Shown: positions 53,434 through 63,887 of the stretch, piece by piece
How positions within the stretch are numbered: position 1 is the stretch's first letter
Layout of the letters: each line of letters begins with the position of its first letter
Assembly (NCBI GenBank): GCA_036365455.1
Contig: JAWQUS010000007.1
Span: forward strand, 14,772,001 to 14,836,000
DNA from: Macrosoma leucophasiata
Taxonomy: Eukaryota > Arthropoda > Insecta > Lepidoptera > Hedylidae
Length of the DNA stretch: 64,000 bases
Direction: 5' to 3'
Notes under the pieces: model-generated
Databases searched by the model: none
The model's input: the letters and a program-made list of their open reading frames with translations, nothing else
What the model was told of the DNA's origin: nothing
Position numbers and translations under genes: made by a program

Positions 53434-56400
53434 GGTAGGTAACCTGCCTGTGGGTGTTTGGATGATGGTGTAAAAGATTTAATAACTGTGTATCAGAAAT
53501 CGTGTATGTACGTCTATACTTCGCCATATTATTAAAAAACAGAGTTGATAACATAATTTCAATTCCATCATAGTCAAAATTACATGCGGAAATAATCTTC
53601 TTAAACTCATTATTATTTGTAAGTGTATTATTGTAATAAAAGTCATTCACTATTACCACAATGTAAATATAGAACAGTGAGGAAACTACGTACAAAGCGT
53701 TCAAAACGGCACACGCACACAAACATGCGCATCTACGAGGCCTCTAAGCGGTTCTTGCGGTGCTACAGTAGCGAGTGTCGCGTCGAGACGAGCGGTCACG
53801 TTGTAATTTGTTTTTGTTTCCACGAGTGTTTTAAAGATGCCACGAGCGTATTGCGTGGTATACGACTGTTTGAACTCTGCATCATCAAAACCGGAGCTAT
53901 CGTTTTTTAAACTTCCTGGTGATTTTGAAAGGCAAGAATGATGTATTGTTATAATATCTTACATATTGAATAAAAACCTCGTGTGACAGTGTTTGTAACA
54001 GTACTCCTCCGCAGCGGCTAGACCGAACATTATGAAATTTTGTGTGTATGAGAATCGGTTGTAGTCTTTTTTTATATCCCTAAATGGTAAGGGTGATTCT
54101 CACCATTTATTTTTTTCGATTTTTAGGACAGTTAATTTGTTTATTTATACCTCTAAGGCGATACGAAGTTCGTCGAGGCAGCTATTTATTATCCTGCTTA
54201 CCCGAGTGGGTGAGGGGGAGAGAAACTCGCCCGGTCTCGACAACTCGTTGCAGTATTAACCAACACCATAAGATTATCTACATAGACTACATATTATTAT
54301 TTGTAAACTGTTTTACCGCGGTGTGACGTCATAACGTGCTGCAATTTTATATAAAAATAAAAAAATAAAACGCTTACACTCACAGTCCCACAGTAGGTAG
54401 GTATAATATACACCTGTGTCGTGGGTGCCGTTGTACACATACAGCACATACACGAACACCCAGACCCGAAACAAATATCTGTAGGCCATACAAACATTTG
54501 TTCCGGTGCGGGGATCGAACCTCCGACCCTTCGAATCAAACGGTGGTTTCGCACCGCTGGACTAACCGGGTCGTTTAGGCCGTTTTGAGTCATTTCACTA
54601 TTCGCAACATTTTGAATCGTTATATCGTTAAGATACTTAACTTTTAAGTACTTATTGACTATATGTTTCAAAGACAAATAGTATTTATTTATCCAATACT
54701 ATTTCAGGGTAACCAATAAAAAAATAGTCAACATCCCAATACGTTAACTAAACGTCAGTAAATGCTAAAAATATAACACCATTATTTAAAAAATGTAGTG
54801 ACGTCCCTGTTGCTTCAATGGAGTGTAGGTAAATATTTTATAAAATGGGCTTAGTTTCCATACTGTTTGTATCTATACTGTGCTATAAGTAGGTACCTTG
54901 TAACCTGACAATGTAAAAGTGTCCTTGTAGACCGATTTGAAGTAAATATTTGAAGTTTAATAAACCTTCCATGAAAATATGCTTAAATATTATTAATATG
55001 TAAATAATGGAAACATACATCCAGATTTTATTTTTAGTTTTTTAATATTATTAAACCTTTGTACCAACAATTCATGAAATCGAGAAGTAGTTTTTGAATG
55101 TGTCTAATAAAGGAGAAGTTCCAAAATGTATGGAGCTTGGGCCCGCACCTTGTACGCAATATTGAGAGAAGGAGCATAAAATACTAAATCATTTTCAACT
55201 ATTCAAATCGCTTATTATAACTACTTATTAAGAATGTCAGAGTAGGAATATGATGACATATTTTTTTTACAATTTTTTTAAAATAAATATTTCCGACAAA
55301 AAACAACGATTCAAATTATTTTTTGAGTTATTTTTCCATGTATAGAAATTAGAGAGAGAAAATTTAATTAGAAATAGTAAATTTTAGCATAATATATCTG
55401 TGAAATCACAATAATCTTTCTTACTTTAACAACATTCTGCATGTAAACTACATCAATGGTAATGTGCCCGGAGATGGCAACAGGTTCGCCACCTGTTGGC
55501 ACATGGGCCAAAACGTAACCGGCGAGTCGTGGGTGTTTGCATGTATGATTGAATGCATGCATTTACCTCTGCCTACCCCTTCGGGGATTACAGGCGTGAA
55601 GTTACGTTTTAAACTACATCAACATGATATAAAAAATATTGTTGTTTTTTTTTTTTCAGGTATCTTTTATGTCTGGGTTACTGTTAGGCTCTGACCAGAG
55701 TACTAGAGCATGGTTTGCAACTTTTTTACGAAATTCTCATAAAAGAGGCAAAGGTGATGGATACACAGCATTGCTTAAATTACGCCAAGAGCTTCTCAAC
55801 AGACTACAAGAAGCGTCTGCTGGTGTTGATGCCTCTGCACTCTTGAGATTGTACTGTGCACTGAGAGGAATTGCAGGAATAAAATTTCAAGACGATGAAG
55901 TGTCTGGACTATTGAGACTTGTTACACAGAAGCCTCCTCCAACACCCGCAGGAGTCAGATTTGTATCATTGAGTCTTTGTATGATTCTCGCCTGTCCATC
56001 CCTCATGGGTGTGTATAGTGACTAATTTTATGTTTAAATACTTAAGCAAATTATATTTTACTTAATAATTATTATTTACATTGCTTTAGCTGCACCAGAC
56101 CATGAAAAGAGAGCAATTGAATGGGTCCAATGGCTTGTAAAGGAAGAGGCATATTTTGAGAGGTGAATAAAATTTTATTATACTCATTAGGATTTTAAAT
56201 CTATGTATATAAAAATCAAACACGAGAACGGCTGGGCCGATTTGGCTTATTTTGGTTTTGAATGATTTTTGGAAGTTCAGAGAAGGTTTAAATGAGGAAT
56301 TAAAGGGAAACAGTAAATACCACAATTTTATTTTCTCATACAAATAGTCCGTATCTATCAAACCTTTGACGGATTATTTCATTCTGAGGCAAATAAAAAT

Positions 56401-59400
56401 GTATGTGTGTGAAACATGTATTTTTTTGTTCTCAAGTAGTCATAAGTAGGTCCAGCCCCATTGGCCTACTTAACATTGAAATTTGGAATATGTAGATGCA
56501 AATGAAATTTACAATACAATAACTTTACAGCAATTCCGGTGTGACAGCTTCATTCGGTGAAATGTTATTGCTGATAGCAATCCACTTTCATTCTGGACAA
56601 CTGGCTGCTGTAGGTGAACTAGTGTGTGCCACACTAGGCATGCGTGTACCTGTTCGCCCCAATGGCTTGGCACGAATAAAACAGGCATTTACCCAAGAAA
56701 TATTCACTGAACAGGTACCTAATTCTTGGTTTTAAAAAAACCAAGCAAATGCGTGGTTTCGATTTCTAAGTACATTTTATATGTAGATAGTAGATACTAT
56801 TACTCGTAAACTTGTAGAGCCTACTAATCTGTAATAGTTTTTCTTTTAAATTCGTGATATTATTATGTCTTATCACCCTCATTTTTTCACACGTCCAAAT
56901 ACGATCATTTAGTTGGCAGGGAGGGGGTGACAATCCACACATCATAGCTTAATATTTAACAAATGCTTCCCTTAATCTATAATTGGTCTTCTCAACCTGT
57001 GGGGTTCCACAATAGTTTTTAAAGACCTATCCAAGATCCCACGTATAAAATTTTACGGAACCCTCAAAAACTAATATGACGATGTAGATTAACGTTGAAG
57101 TTTTTTTTTTAATGTAATGGAAGTGGCAAACAAGCTTGCAGTTTACATTGATGTTAAGTGATGACTGCAGCCTATAGACACTTACAAAAAGACCAAGGTC
57201 AAAATGCAGATGTGTTACCACTCCTGAGGCCTAAGTTGTTATGCCTCTCTAAAATCTATTTTATATGCCATTAGTTGATTCCCGCATCATCCTCCGCGAA
57301 ACCTCTTGCCACAAAAAGTAGTCTTATGTTCTTTCTCGGTTCATATTATCTCCATGTATATTTTCATCACAATCGGCTCAGGGGTTTGGTTGTAAGAGCG
57401 CAACCGGCGCATTTTTTTGGCCTAAAGACGTAAAGATCCCACCACTTTATAGTGGAAGACAATTCTTACGCTAGTGCTGTCAGTCAACCTAATAATGACG
57501 ATCAAACCATTCCAATTGCGCGGTAGTAAAAGCAATAACGCGGGTTGGGCAACAGCATCTCGCGATAAAACTACCACCAGTGCCATCTCCAACCCGCAAG
57601 TCTAGCGTGGCGATTATGGCATATCCCCCAAAAGGCTCCCCCCTTTTGTCCAGCAGTGGATGTCTTTCGGCAGAATGACGATGGATAAAAGCTATGGATT
57701 GGTAAACTACCAGCACCCCTGATATTTCTGGTTGTGGGGGAGTTGGTGATATTGGGATTTCAGTAATGTGCCAGTCCCTGGACATCTAATGATGTGCCTG
57801 ATGAATGTCAATAGGGTCGCCACCTATTGGCAATGTCGCATGGTTGGTAAACAAAAACGTAACCAGGATATGAATGCAGGCGTGTAGTTGGGTTTTTTAC
57901 GTTGTTCAATTATTGTGCGTATGTCTTACCATGAACACGACCACACTATTGTAGATTTTTAAGAATAATGAAGTAGAAAACGATAGTTAAAATGCATACG
58001 GACTTACTTTATATTCATACAAACTTATGAAATTTCAGGTTGTAACTGCACATGCCGTAAAAGTTCCTGTAACAGCTAATTTGAATAGCAACGTTGCTGG
58101 TTATTTACCGGTGCATTGCATTCACCAACTGCTGAAATCTCGGGCATTTTCCAAACACAAGGTTCCCATTAAAAATTGGATATATCGACAAATATGTAAC
58201 TGCACGGCACCTCTTCATCCTGTCATGCCTGCTCTTGTCGAAGTTTATGTGAATTCTATACTAGTGATCAACAACAAAGGTACTAATGAGTACTTTAACA
58301 AACCAATAACAGAGGAAGAAATTCGTAGTGTGTTTCGCAATTCTATCTTCGGAGCTAACTTTGATAGTCAAAATAAACAAATAACTGCTATGGAGATTGA
58401 TAATGGAGACACTTCAATTGAGCTGAACCTGGAAAAGCCAACGCTTGCATCTCAACTTCTATTGATCTATTATTTATTACTCTATGAGGATGTAAGACTT
58501 TCCAATGCAGTTATCCTCATAGCAAATGGTAGAAACATCAAAAGTTACTCAGCAGCTTTTCTCTCTGAATTGCCAATAAAATATTTGTTACATCAAGCTC
58601 AGAAAGACCAAATGAGCTACGGTGGATTATTTAGCCCTCTTCTGAGGCTCCTGGCTACTCATTTCCCACAACTATCTCTGGTCGACGATTGGATGGATGA
58701 TCAGGTTTTCGGCGACTCTTGTCGTCACCAAACCGATGTAAATTTATCAGATACTGCCATTAATGACGCCTTTCAAAGTATCGAAAGCAATCCCTATAAG
58801 ACTGGCAAAATATTAAAGGCTATGCTTAACAAAAATCCAACGGATATATGGCCATTTGCTGAAATATTTGTCAGATATATAAAAAGTGTTCTTGGAGATC
58901 AAGTGCCGCGGCATATCCAAGAATTGTATCGCGAAGTTTGGCTTCGGCTTAATACTGTGCTACCCCGCTGTCTTTGGATCATGACTATCAATGCTCTTCT
59001 TGATTTAAATGGCGCGGCTAGAAATGTTACTATCACACAAGAAAATGTATTAGTGGATCCTTTACAGGTGTTACGATGTGATATCAGAGTGTTCAGATGT
59101 GGCCCAATTTTGAAAATTATTTTAAGAATATTGGAGGCCAGTTTGGCAGCATCGAGAAGTCAACTTAGTCGCCATTTACTCGATAAACCTCTTCTGGAGA
59201 AGAGCGGTCAGTTAACATCCGATTCAGAGAGAGAAGAGTTAAAGAATGCACTAGTTGCAGCACAAGAAAGTGCCGCTTTACAAATTTTATTGGAAGCTTG
59301 TTTAGAGACTGAGGAAGATCAAACCAAGCCAGAGTTGATGTGGTCTTTACGAGAAGTCAGAAGCATTATTTGTTCTTTCCTTCACCAAGTATTCATTTCA

Positions 59401-59958
59401 GAACCGTCGCTAGCCAAATTGGTGCATTTCCAAGGATATCCCAGAGAATTGTTACCAGTAACGGTACAAGGGATACCATCAATGCATATTTGTTTAGACT
59501 TTATTCCAGAACTTCTAAGTCAAGCTTCTTTAGAGAAGCAAATTTTTGCTGTAGATTTAATATCTCATTTATCTATTCAATACGCTTTACCCAAAGCGAT
59601 GTCTATTGCTAGATTGTGCGTGAACACTTTATCTACGTTATTGTCTGTTTTACCAAGCGATTTACGCCTGGAACTGTTCCAACCAGTTCTTAAATCTTTA
59701 GTAAGAATTTGTATCGCGTTTCCTTCACTGCTAGAAGATATCACATCTCTGTTGTTGCAACTGGGAAGAATCTGTGAATCTCAAGCATCACTCGGGCACT
59801 GTTGGAATGATACGAATATATTAGGTGAAGGTGCATACGTACAGTCTGACGTACAGAACGATACGAAAGTACTAGTTGCTGAAGTGCTTTGTCGCGATAT
59901 AAAAGTTACAATGTCGGAAATAATACAAAAAGCTCTATTAAATGATAAACTCTACTAA
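51016..59958 (+). CDS. IntS2: Integrator complex subunit 2 (complete gene span)
   Basis: Nuclear scaffold subunit of Integrator, which cleaves snRNA 3' ends and terminates paused RNA polymerase II. Seven exons join in phase: 51016-51305, 51380-51753, 52205-52389, 55660-56008, 56090-56162, 56531-56714, 58039-59958. This gives 1124 codons plus stop, near the roughly 1200 aa of human INTS2. Diagnostic stretches: LRLVLSELLQMQ, SALLRLYCALRGIAGIK, TPAGVRFVSLSLCMILA, NSGVTASFGEMLLLIAIHFH, FTQEIFTEQVVTAHAVKVPV and KHKVPIKNWIYRQIC. ATG at 51016 in context AAAAATGG starts the conserved N-terminal helical repeat region. All introns are GT-AG. AATAAA at 60012 lies 54 bases after the stop. No membrane segments or catalytic motifs, as expected for a helical-repeat scaffold. 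No break is seen. Confidence 0.97.
51380..51753 (+). CDS. IntS2: IntS2 exon 2
   Basis: Starts G|CAGAAAAGT after a TTTACAG acceptor. It carries DFEQSDSVRRLRLVLSELLQ, SELFDNDVYLEEITDVICI and WVVANMPDTLQE, all with close human counterparts in the same order. Donor GAAG|GTAAAA. Confidence 0.96.
52205..52389 (+). CDS. IntS2: IntS2 exon 3
   Basis: Begins TGGCAGAATC after TTCCAG, completing Val. It reads VAESLVLNAERGEEGGIRAK, then LPSLVINLTLTYHLDDL, and ends at TTG|GTATGT. The next intron is 3.27 kb and full of repeats. Confidence 0.93.
52494..52860 (+). repeat. 5S rRNA-derived SINE, copy 2
   Basis: In IntS2 intron 3, same strand. gcggctggtgtacatcataa, gctcggttaagcactacggg, cgcggtcgggtagtg and gatgggtgact follow the 5S internal promoter more closely than copy 1. 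It ends cccagcagtgggacgtataa with an (ATT)n tail. Confidence 0.88.
53366..53431. repeat. (GT)33 microsatellite
   Basis: Uninterrupted gt dinucleotides for 66 bases in IntS2 intron 3. Confidence 0.97.
53837..53941 (+). pseudogene. THAP-domain fragment (P-element-like?)
   Basis: ATG at 53837 opens 34 codons: MPRAYCVVYDCLNSASSKPE, then LSFFKLPGDFERQE and a stop. C-x4-C followed by SFFKLP and a D-x-ER stretch is the first half of the THAP C2CH zinc finger. The second Cys/His pair is missing. Upstream DNA (53650-53745) is the arm of the MITE at 45437-45827, so this is probably the truncated 5' end of a THAP-transposase element. A host THAP gene scrap is the alternative. Confidence 0.7.
54330..54585 (-). 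repeat. tRNA-derived SINE
   Basis: The minus strand has head ggttagtccagcggtgcgaa (A box) and ggaggttcgatccccgcac (B box), body gggtgttcgtgtatgtgctg and an A/T-rich tail. In IntS2 intron 3, antisense to the gene. Confidence 0.85.
55455..55610 (+). repeat. Family B SINE body fragment
   Basis: atgtgcccggagatggcaac, cgtgggtgtttgcatgtatg and tacaggcgtgaagttacgtt match 6910-7060 without the tRNA-like head. Stops about 50 bases before IntS2 exon 4. Confidence 0.85.
55660..56008 (+). CDS. IntS2: IntS2 exon 4
   Basis: After a T-rich tract and CAG it reads VSFMSGLLLGSDQSTRAWFA, contains SALLRLYCALRGIAGIKF, and ends TPAGVRFVSLSLCMILACPS then LMG. The SINE fragment just upstream stops 50 bases before this acceptor. 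Donor ATGG|GTGTAT is non-ideal, but the phase fits exon 5. Confidence 0.95.
56090..56162 (+). CDS. IntS2: IntS2 exon 5
   Basis: A 73-base exon reading APDHEKRAIEWVQWLVKEEA then YFE, between a GCTTTAG acceptor and an AG|GTGAAT donor. It matches the human WLSWMIKEEAYFES segment. Confidence 0.93.
56531..56714 (+). CDS. IntS2: IntS2 exon 6
   Basis: Starts C|AATTCCGGT after TTTACAG. It reads NSGVTASFGEMLLLIAIHFH and ends QAFTQEIFTEQ at CAG|GTACCT, nearly invariant across Integrator subunit 2. Confidence 0.96.
57113..57250 (-). repeat. Repeat family A copy
   Basis: In IntS2 intron 6. Contains gtggcaaacaagcttgcag, cattgatgttaagtgatgac and tgcagcctatagacacttac in family order. Confidence 0.85.
57495..57690 (+). 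mobile_element. Internally deleted RTE derivative
   Basis: The 5' block (gggttgggcaacagcatctc, gcgtggcgattatggcatat) aligns to the 5' end of the full RTE at 19300-19480. It is followed at once by the 3' block (cttttgtccagcagtggatg, tctttcggcagaatgacgat). About 3 kb of RTE is missing between. Confidence 0.8.
58039..59958 (+). CDS. IntS2: IntS2 exon 7 (last)
   Basis: A 640-codon terminal exon including TAA at 59956-59958. It opens VVTAHAVKVPVTANLNSNVA and contains LPVHCIHQLLKSRAFSKHKV, LYREVWLRLNTVLPRCLWIM and CLDFIPELLSQASLEKQIFA. The last third is Leu-rich helical repeat. No frame breaks. Confidence 0.97.
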   Translation, partial: VVTAHAVKVPVTANLNSNVAGYLPVHCIHQLLKSRAFSKHKVPIKNWIYRQICNCTAPLHPVMPALVEVYVNSILVINNKGTNEYFNKPITEEEIRSVFRNSIFGANFDSQNKQITAMEIDNGDTSIELNLEKPTLASQLLLIYYLLLYEDVRLSNAVILIANGRNIKSYSAAFLSELPIKYLLHQAQKDQMSYGGLFSPLLRLLATHFPQLSLVDDWMDDQVFGDSCRHQTDVNLSDTAINDAFQSIESNPYKTGKILKAMLNKNPTDIWPFAEIFVRYIKSVLGDQVPRHIQELYREVWLRLNTVLPRCLWIMTINALLDLNGAARNVTITQENVLVDPLQVLRCDIRVFRCGPILKIILRILEASLAASRSQLSRHLLDKPLLEKSGQLTSDSEREELKNALVAAQESAALQILLEACLETEEDQTKPELMWSLREVRSIICSFLHQVFISEPSLAKLVHFQGYPRELLPVTVQGIPSMHICLDFIPELLSQASLEKQIFAVDLISHLSIQYALPKAMSIARLCVNTLSTLLSVLPSDLRLELFQPVLKSLVRICIAFPSLLEDITSLLLQLGRICESQASLGHCWNDTNILGEGAYVQSDVQNDTKVLVAEVLCRDIKVTMSEIIQKALLNDKLY

Positions 59959-60011
59959 TGTCAGTAGCAGCGTCATAAATATCTACTTAAAATGTGTGTA
60001 TTGTAATGTAA

Positions 60012-60017
60012 AATAAA
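60012..60017 (+). terminator. IntS2 poly(A) signal
   Basis: AATAAA 54 bases after the IntS2 stop codon, the only hexamer in the first 100 bases of 3' UTR, so the transcript probably ends near 60030-60045. Confidence 0.7.
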
Positions 60018-60247
60018 TTCCTACATGTACATATTAAATTTGTCGTTTTAATATTTGTCTACGTTGTGAATCTCGACAGATTTTTCAGACGAACGTGACA
60101 GAGATGTCGATCGATTCAGGTCTATCCCGAAAATATTCGAGACCAAGATCTCGGTCAGTACAGTACGCTAAACTTAAATGCCATTGAATCAAGCTGCTTG
60201 CGTTAATTTTGCGCCAGTCTCTTAACTTGCTACGTAGACGACATAGA

Positions 60248-60303
60248 CGAGAAATCTAGCGAGTTTCAATGTAGGCCTACAATGAAACTCGCTAGGTTTC
60301 TCG
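60248..60303. repeat. 56-bp near-perfect palindrome
   Basis: cgagaaatctagcgagtttc ... gaaactcgctaggtttctcg, centred on ggcc at 60275, with two mismatched pairs. No loop, so it would extrude as a long hairpin. Confidence 0.9.
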
Positions 60304-60380
60304 TGATGAAAGCAAACTACTGCTACACTTACCTCCTCGCGTACACATACACCATAAAATCGCCTTCTAAGCAGATACTT

Positions 60381-60515
60381 TAAGCCTGGGTTGCACCACG
60401 ACTTTTGTTAAAGTTATTGTAACATTTCACATCCTGCTCTAACTTTAAAAGTTTCTTTAAGTTAGAAAAGGATGTGAAATGTTACAATAACTAAAGTGGT
60501 GCAACCCAGGCTTTA
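60381..60515. mobile_element. MITE, gcctgggttgcacca ends
   Basis: Ends gcctgggttgcaccac and gtggtgcaacccaggc, with inner attgtaacatttcacatcc / ggatgtgaaatgttacaat also inverse. About 130 bp, almost entirely TIR. Confidence 0.88.
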
Positions 60516-61825
60516 CTTACTTCACGGACCCATTTAATTGTTACACGAACTGTAAATGCAAGTCAGGAGCGATCCCAAGAGGATGTCGAGAACTCGTAAG
60601 GGCCAAGCCCCTCTCTCCAATTCGTACACATCAAGCAAAAAATTAGGAAAAATATTTCATAATATAGGGATATAGCTTACATTTTCTAAACATTAATTCC
60701 AACATAATATAATATATATATCTATGGTCTGAATATGAATGAATCTAAGTAATGGGAATAAAGGGAATACTGCTGGCGGATGCCTTAAAATCGCGCGGGT
60801 GCCTCATTTTAAAAATATTTCAAAGGGAGCGTCTGTAAATGCGTCTATGCGTGAGGCGTTATTAGCGAATTTTCAATCCCTTCCCTCCTCCTGGTGAGGC
60901 GCGTTATAATTTGGTTTAAATAAATAATGCAGGTAAAAATAACATAAAAGTCTTCATTCATTGAAAAAATATTTAATACATATATTTGAAACTGATTCTA
61001 ATACATGTCATGTAAAATTATTCTTATCTCTATTTAATACATAATGTATGTAACGCAATTAAAAATAATATTTACACAATCAGCCTTATATTAATTAGTT
61101 AAAGCAACAATAAAAAAAGGCACTCTGAGAATTTTGTGAGGAACAAATAATGTACCAACAAACTAGAAAATGTATACAATAAATATTACTGCATTAACTG
61201 AATATAAACATAAAATAATAATTTGTGCGCTGGTCGATAATTGCGCAAGTTGTTATCAGTCTCAATAAGTTGCACAGTGTTATATGAGCATCATAATATT
61301 AAAAATATCTATGTAAGTACATCAGATCTGTCCGACTAGCTACTTATATACAGGGTCTTATTATTATAGAATACCAGCATGACAAAGTTTTGTAAATTAT
61401 AATAAACTACAAGTTTCGAGCATTCGTTTGTTCGAGTACCGCTCTAAATCTCAACTCAACTAAAATATGAATCATTAGATAATACAATAGTCTTATCTAA
61501 GAAATAGCAGCCGTGTACCTACAATACAACATGTAACGGGAATAATTCACACTCTCAATCACCCCGATAAGAAAATTTATTTATTTATTCTTTCTTGCAC
61601 AATTACGTACATGCGGCGGACTTAATGCTAAAAAGCATTCTCTCCCAGTCAACCTTTGGGTAGTGATAAATATTTCAGAAAATCGAGTTATAATCATAAT
61701 ACATGAACTGAAATTTCATGTTTATGTATTTAATATTTTTTCATTAAGAAATAAGTTGTCCTCAATTTGCACGAACAGTATGCGCACCCTACGCATACTT
61801 ACCCTACCTATGTAGGCAATATTTG
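60516..61825. other. IntS2 3' flank
   Basis: AT-rich, no coding frame. A LINE-tail-like scrap lies at 61610-61680 (gcggcggacttaatgctaaa, gcattctctcccagtcaacc). Confidence 0.45.
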
Positions 61826-62076
61826 GTACGAGTTTTGGCGGGAACCTTGAAAGAGGTGTATGGTGCTCTTATTTTATTTCATTTTCTTGGTGTATTTTTA
61901 AGTAATATTGAATAAAGTTGGTGGCATTTTGTTTGATATAGGTTTATTACAGTGCCCGTGTATAGTGAAATAGAATAACAGTGCGAAAACACGACTTTTC
62001 AGGTTGCCTCCAAAACTTCATTGTAAATGTTCTGGTAAAGTAGCCATCGCTTTACTCGAATAACTTGACTGTAACT

Positions 62077-62327
62077 ATATTTTTATAAGAAAAATGGAAA
62101 GAAAAATTTGACTTCAGGCGAGACTCGAACTCGCGACCTACTGGGAATCTAGTCCAGCCGCTCTTCCAATTGAGCTACTGAAGCCCTGCCCGATTTGTCA
62201 AATCTTTCCTTCACATCTATTGCATTGCTTTATGGTAGCAGCAGCGCCATCTATTACCAACTATGTTGTTTTTCTTATAAAAATATATTTCACAAGCATG
62301 TGTTAATGCGAAATAATATAAAAACAA
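62077..62327. mobile_element. tRNA-like retroposon with 12-bp target duplication
   Basis: A 251-bp insert in family C with ttgactgtaact at 62065-62076 and 62328-62339. It contains one tRNA-like gene and cagcagcgccatctattacc, and shares its right part (cacaagcatgtgttaatgcg) with 45000-45025. Tips tatttttataagaaaa and ttttcttataaaaata are inverse. Confidence 0.85.
62110..62185 (-). tRNA. tRNA-like gene, third copy
   Basis: Same sequence as the pair at 44.6-45 kb with few changes. The G-T pair near the acceptor tip keeps the stem. The anticodon loop is again 9 bases (ACTAGATTC), and a T-run follows the 3' end. The shared odd loop shows it predates the copying. Confidence 0.55.
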
Positions 62328-63447
62328 TTGACTGTAACTCACTTGACTGACATATTATACTTCACAACTTATTTATTTGATACTTACATATTATACTTGA
62401 TGACTATAATAAACTAACTTTTACACTGCTTAAATAAATACGAAATATCGTTTTACTTGACACTGGCAATATGCGTAATAGCGATGCCATAATACCAAAA
62501 AAAAAAAAAATTGGTAGATGAGTATAATGAAATAGACCCATCGCTTCATATACTTCAAATGCCATCTATACTCATATACTCAGAGCAAAGTATTATTTTA
62601 TAAAACTGAGGTACCTATGAAGTCTGTATACCTACCGCTCATTATTTTTTATCTCAAACTATGAACGAACAGTTTAATTATAATAATTAACCTCGGTTTT
62701 TGGTATTTTTAAGATAGGGCATTGAGATTTCAAGGTAGGACATTGCCCCACAATATCCCCTCTTAGTTACAGCCCTGGAGCCCTAATGAACTTGTTGAGA
62801 CTAGCATATTATTTTGTATAGACGTTAGTCTAATATTCGTTTGTATTGAATGGGTGATCATAATTTACTTAATTCTAATTAATTTTGGGATAAAATATCA
62901 CCTATATTAAAAATGTCTAAAATCAATTCAGTCATGTATCGATTTTAAACAAACTATTTTCGGGTTGTACATTTAATCCTGTTACACGTTGTATTTGACT
63001 TAAGAGTTAAGGATCACGCAGGCCCATAAACGTTACGTTTTTTTGTGTGGAAAATTGCTCAGTATAATGTGCATACTGAGCAATCATCGCTAATTTTTAA
63101 AAGGACGCCGGTATACTCCACAGATCCTGTGTACATATTACTACATTTATCATCAATTAAAACCTCAGTTCCACTAGGTCTGGTACCTACCTACTTACAT
63201 GTGATGAAACAGAAGCCCCAAGAGATGCTTTGCCAAGGCTTCGCGGAGCACACTTTGAGAGTAGCTGGCTGGCTGATATTTAAAGCTAGTTTCAAATCAT
63301 TTAACGTAAACAGTAACAATGGAATCAATTTTCATACAAATTTAAAAATTAATTATATGTTCTTCTATTTGATAACCCTAACAACTCGTCAATGAAAACG
63401 TTCAGCATTTCATCACACACACACATACCGTGCATGGTGACGGTGGT

Positions 63448-63531
63448 GAGGCGAACGGTACGCGTGTGTGCGTATGAAATGCGGCGTCTCAGCAATTCAT
63501 ACCATACGCACACACGAGCAGCGTTCGCCTC
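63448..63531. repeat. Imperfect inverted repeat
   Basis: gaggcgaacggtacgcgtgt / cacacgagcagcgttcgcct, with gtgcgtatgaa / ttcataccatacgcac inside. Probably a MITE core. Confidence 0.75.
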
Positions 63532-63887
63532 CGACTGATATAAAATATGCTGTCAGCTGTTGTTGTCAGGGTTGAAACGCATAAAATTTGAATCAAAGTT
63601 TGACTCGTAATAACTGATGATTGTACATTCTCAGAAGAAAAATACTTTGGGGGATGAAGTCAACATCAGTGTAGGCATGGACTGTTGAAATATTGTTGGA
63701 TCTTGCGATTACATCTTGTATATGTCAACTCAACCCCAAGTCGGTCAATTATGGATCAGACTATAGGATTGATGGCAGATTAAACATTATAAAATATGAT
63801 AAAAATAACACAAAACAGTAAAAAAATAACAAAGTACAAATTTAATTTCAGAGAGAAACGCACATAACACTTTATTCATTTCCTTAG

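Larger units (their letters stand above)
61826..62505 (-). repeat. Repeat family C, split by tRNA-like element
   Basis: Reverse copy in two pieces (61826-62076 and 62328-62505) around the insert at 62077-62327, with the 12-mer ttgactgtaact at both junctions. Confidence 0.85.

Noticed and set aside
53279..53722. 147-codon minus-strand frame with a His/Thr run
   Set aside because: The run is the (GT)33 microsatellite; the rest has no protein features and lies antisense in IntS2 intron 3.
63045..63395. 116-codon plus-strand frame
   Set aside because: Begins in repeat-like palindromic DNA, no domain, composition like random AT-rich sequence.
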